Shown: in pieces, positions 31,119-33,063 of the stretch
How positions within the stretch are numbered: the stretch's first letter is position 1
Layout: the number at the start of each line of letters is the position of its first letter
NCBI RefSeq assembly: GCF_002920635.1
Contig: NZ_PQSR01000088.1
Span: 1 to 33,063, forward strand
Source of the DNA: Streptomyces sp. Ru72
Lineage (GTDB): Bacteria; Actinomycetota; Actinomycetes; Streptomycetales; Streptomycetaceae
Direction: 5' to 3'
DNA length: 33,063 nt
Position numbers and translations under genes: made by a program
Notes under the pieces: generated by a model
Databases searched by the model: none
What the model was told of the DNA's origin: nothing
Seen by the model: the letters and a program-made list of their open reading frames with translations, nothing else

Positions 31119-32681
31119 ATGAGCGACGGGGAACCAGCACTCCGCCCCGCACCCGCCCCGGCGGACGACGGACGGGTCCGGGAGGATCCGCCCGTCGTCG
31201 AGGCGACGGGCATTGTCAAACGATTCGGTCCGACAGTGGCCCTGAACGGCGCCGGGATCACCATCAGGCCCGGCGAGACCCATGCGCTCGTCGGCCGCAA
31301 CGGAGCCGGCAAGTCGACCCTGGTGTCCGTCCTGACCGGCTTGCAGGCTCCGGACGAGGGGACGGTGGCCTTCGGCGGCGACCCGGCGCCGCGGCTCACG
31401 GACCGGGACGCCTGGCGGCAGCGCGTGGCCTGCGTCTACCAGAAGTCGACGATCATCCCCACGCTGACCGTGGCCGAGAACCTGTTCCTGAACCGGCACG
31501 ACCGCGGCCGCCATCGCCTCATCAGCTGGCAGGGGGTGCGTCGCCGCGCACGGGACCTGCTGTCGACCTGGTCCGTGGACGTCGACCCGCAGACCCCCGC
31601 GGGTGATCTCAGTGTGGAGCAGCGGCAGTTCGTGGAGATCGCCCGCGCACTGTCCTTCGGCGCCCGGTTCATCATCCTCGACGAGCCGACCGCCCAGCTC
31701 GACGCGGCCGCGATCAACCGGCTCTTCGACCGCATCCGCGACCTGCAACGCCAGGGCGTGACCTTCCTGTTCATCAGCCACCACCTGCAGGAGATCTACG
31801 AGATCTGCGACATGGTGACGGTGTTCCGGGACGCCCGCCACATCCTGACCGCCCCGGTCGCGGAGCTCCCCCGCACGGAGCTCGTCGCCGCCATGACCGG
31901 GGAGGCCGCGGCCGACCGGCGCGGGGATCGTGCGAGCACCGTCGACACGGCGGTCACGCCGGCGCTCAGCGTCCAGGGCCTGAGCGGCGAGACCTACGGC
32001 GACATCACGTTCCAGATCGGTGCCGGGGAGATAGTCGGGCTCGCGGGAGCAGCGGGCAGCGGACGTACCGAGGTGGCGGAGACCGTCGTGGGACTGCGGA
32101 CCGCCGACAGCGGTGAGGTCAGGATCGCCGGCAACCGTCCGCGGCCCGGCAGCGTGCCCGCCGCGCTCGCCGCAGGCGCCGGGTTCGTCCCGCAGGACCG
32201 GCACCACCAGGGCTTCGTGCCCGACATGTCGATCGCGGACAACGCCACGCTGTCCGTGCCTCGCAGGCTCGGCAGGAACGGATTCCTCAGCCGCAGCCGA
32301 CGCGACCGGCTCGCCGAGGGGATGATCGAGAACCTGGCGATCAAGACGCCCGGACCCGACCTGCCCGTCTCCTCGCTGTCCGGAGGCAACCAGCAGAAGG
32401 TCGTCATGGCCCGCGCGCTCGCCGACGACCCCCGGCTGCTGGTCCTGATCAACCCGACCGCGGGCGTGGACGTGCGCTCCAAGGAGTTCCTCCTCGGCAA
32501 GGTCGAGGAGACCGCGGAGACCGGCACCGGAGTGCTCATCGCCTCCGACGAACTCGACGACCTGCGCATGTGCGACCGGGTCCTGGTGATGTTCCAGGGC
32601 CGGGTGACCACAGAGATCGCCCGCGGCTGGCACGACCACGACCTGGTGGCCGCGATGGAAGGAGTGGAACTCGATGCCTGA
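31119..32681 (+). CDS. Sugar ABC transporter double ATPase (RbsA/MglA type)
   Basis: A 520-residue protein with two ATPase domains. The first is intact: Walker A GRNGAGKST (59-67), Q-loop Gln108, signature LSVEQRQ (164-170), Walker B IILDEP with Asp188-Glu189, and His221. The second has GAAGSGRTE (310-318), with Arg for the P-loop Lys as is usual for RbsA, signature LSGGNQQK (420-427), but VLINPTAGVD (442-451), where Ile-Asn replaces the Walker B Asp-Glu. The second site is therefore probably non-hydrolytic. It energises import with the lipoprotein and permease encoded on either side. The stop overlaps the permease start by eight bases. Confidence 0.94.
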   Translation: MSDGEPALRPAPAPADDGRVREDPPVVEATGIVKRFGPTVALNGAGITIRPGETHALVGRNGAGKSTLVSVLTGLQAPDEGTVAFGGDPAPRLTDRDAWRQRVACVYQKSTIIPTLTVAENLFLNRHDRGRHRLISWQGVRRRARDLLSTWSVDVDPQTPAGDLSVEQRQFVEIARALSFGARFIILDEPTAQLDAAAINRLFDRIRDLQRQGVTFLFISHHLQEIYEICDMVTVFRDARHILTAPVAELPRTELVAAMTGEAAADRRGDRASTVDTAVTPALSVQGLSGETYGDITFQIGAGEIVGLAGAAGSGRTEVAETVVGLRTADSGEVRIAGNRPRPGSVPAALAAGAGFVPQDRHHQGFVPDMSIADNATLSVPRRLGRNGFLSRSRRDRLAEGMIENLAIKTPGPDLPVSSLSGGNQQKVVMARALADDPRLLVLINPTAGVDVRSKEFLLGKVEETAETGTGVLIASDELDDLRMCDRVLVMFQGRVTTEIARGWHDHDLVAAMEGVELDA

Positions 32682-33063
32682 AACCGTCCTCGCGGACACC
32701 CCCGCCCCCGGGACCAGGGAGCCGAAAGCCAGGCGCACCGGCCTGTTCGGCGGCCGGCTCCAGGTCGCCCGGCTGCGCGACCTCGCCCTCGTCCCGGCCA
32801 TCGTGGTCATCGCGATCGTCGGCCAGATCGTCAACCCGGTGTTCCTGCAGGCGGACAACCTCATCAACGTCCTGCAGACCATGTCCGAGATCGCCCTGCT
32901 GGTGCTGGCCCAGACGATGATCCTGATCGTCAAGAAGATGGACCTGTCGCTGGAGTCCACCATGGGCCTCGCACCGGGCGTCGCGGCCTGGCTCGTCGTC
33001 CCCGCCGGAGCGGGACACGGCCTCGGCCTCCTCCCCGGCGCATGGGCGATTCCCGTCACGCTC
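32674..33063 (+). CDS. Sugar ABC transporter permease (RbsC type), N-terminal part
   Basis: The first 130 residues of a permease cut by the right window edge. A polar Arg/Pro-rich N-terminus (1-36) is followed by a membrane span (about 37-55), the PVFLQADNLINVLQ segment and a second span containing ALLVLAQTMILIVKKMDLSL, which is the RbsC/BPD_transp_2 hallmark for the start of the transport core. Its ATG overlaps the ATPase stop by eight bases, so translation is coupled. It completes the importer formed with the lipoprotein and double ATPase. Confidence 0.9.
   Translation, partial: MPETVLADTPAPGTREPKARRTGLFGGRLQVARLRDLALVPAIVVIAIVGQIVNPVFLQADNLINVLQTMSEIALLVLAQTMILIVKKMDLSLESTMGLAPGVAAWLVVPAGAGHGLGLLPGAWAIPVTL

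Noticed and set aside
31074..33059. A 661-codon minus-strand frame opposite the sugar ATPase
   Set aside because: It is the antisense of a gene with full Walker and signature motifs and has no domain of its own.

Overview
The window is high-GC actinobacterial DNA, almost certainly from Streptomyces or a close relative. The clearest marker is a complete ram/amf-type class III lanthipeptide operon (the SapB type). Supporting signs are third-codon GC bias throughout, an S-adenosyl methyltransferase of the type abundant in Streptomyces, lipoprotein and Tat-exported proteins, and no TTA codon noticed in the genes. No tRNA, rRNA, CRISPR array or insertion sequence was seen.

Layout. (1) 1-3292, plus strand: the end of an MFS permease, a hydroxypyruvate/2-oxo-tetronate isomerase, a DenD-like D-erythronate dehydrogenase and a GntR/FCD regulator. 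This looks like a four-carbon sugar-acid catabolic operon cut by the left edge. (2) 3346-4211, minus: an orphan ParA-like ATPase overlapping a small possible ribbon-helix-helix protein. (3) 4331-6504: a TetR regulator diverging from an ABC-2-like membrane protein with a C-terminal transthyretin-like domain. Two matching 16-bp operators lie between them, one inside facing promoters. (4) 6665-10013, plus: aldo/keto reductase, antibiotic-biosynthesis-type monooxygenase, MsrA and an S-adenosyl methyltransferase. (5) 10113-12997, minus: a DUF4132 protein coupled to a small unknown protein.

(6) 13348-20351: the lanthipeptide locus. On the minus strand are ramC (synthetase), ramS (a 41-codon precursor that ORF callers easily miss), and the ABC half-transporters ramA and ramB. 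A convergent response regulator (ramR) overlaps the end of ramB. RamC would dehydrate and cyclise RamS, RamA/B would export it, and RamR would control the operon. A hairpin between ramS and ramA suggests higher expression of the first two genes. A secreted bacterial expansin diverges from ramC.

(7) 21979-27113: a probable iron-controlled transport module. An oligopeptide/nickel-type binding lipoprotein and a fused DppB-DppC permease lie behind a promoter containing a DmdR/DtxR-type iron box. A divergent MFS transporter is preceded by a decayed fragment of a second permease. No ATPase gene is present. (8) 27292-33063: a Tat-exported multi-domain alpha-L-fucosidase diverging from a ribose-type sugar ABC system (lipoprotein, double ATPase, permease cut by the right edge), a plausible glycan-degradation and sugar-uptake pair.

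Functions are assigned by reading motifs and recalling families, without database searches. Promoters and operators are pattern matches only.
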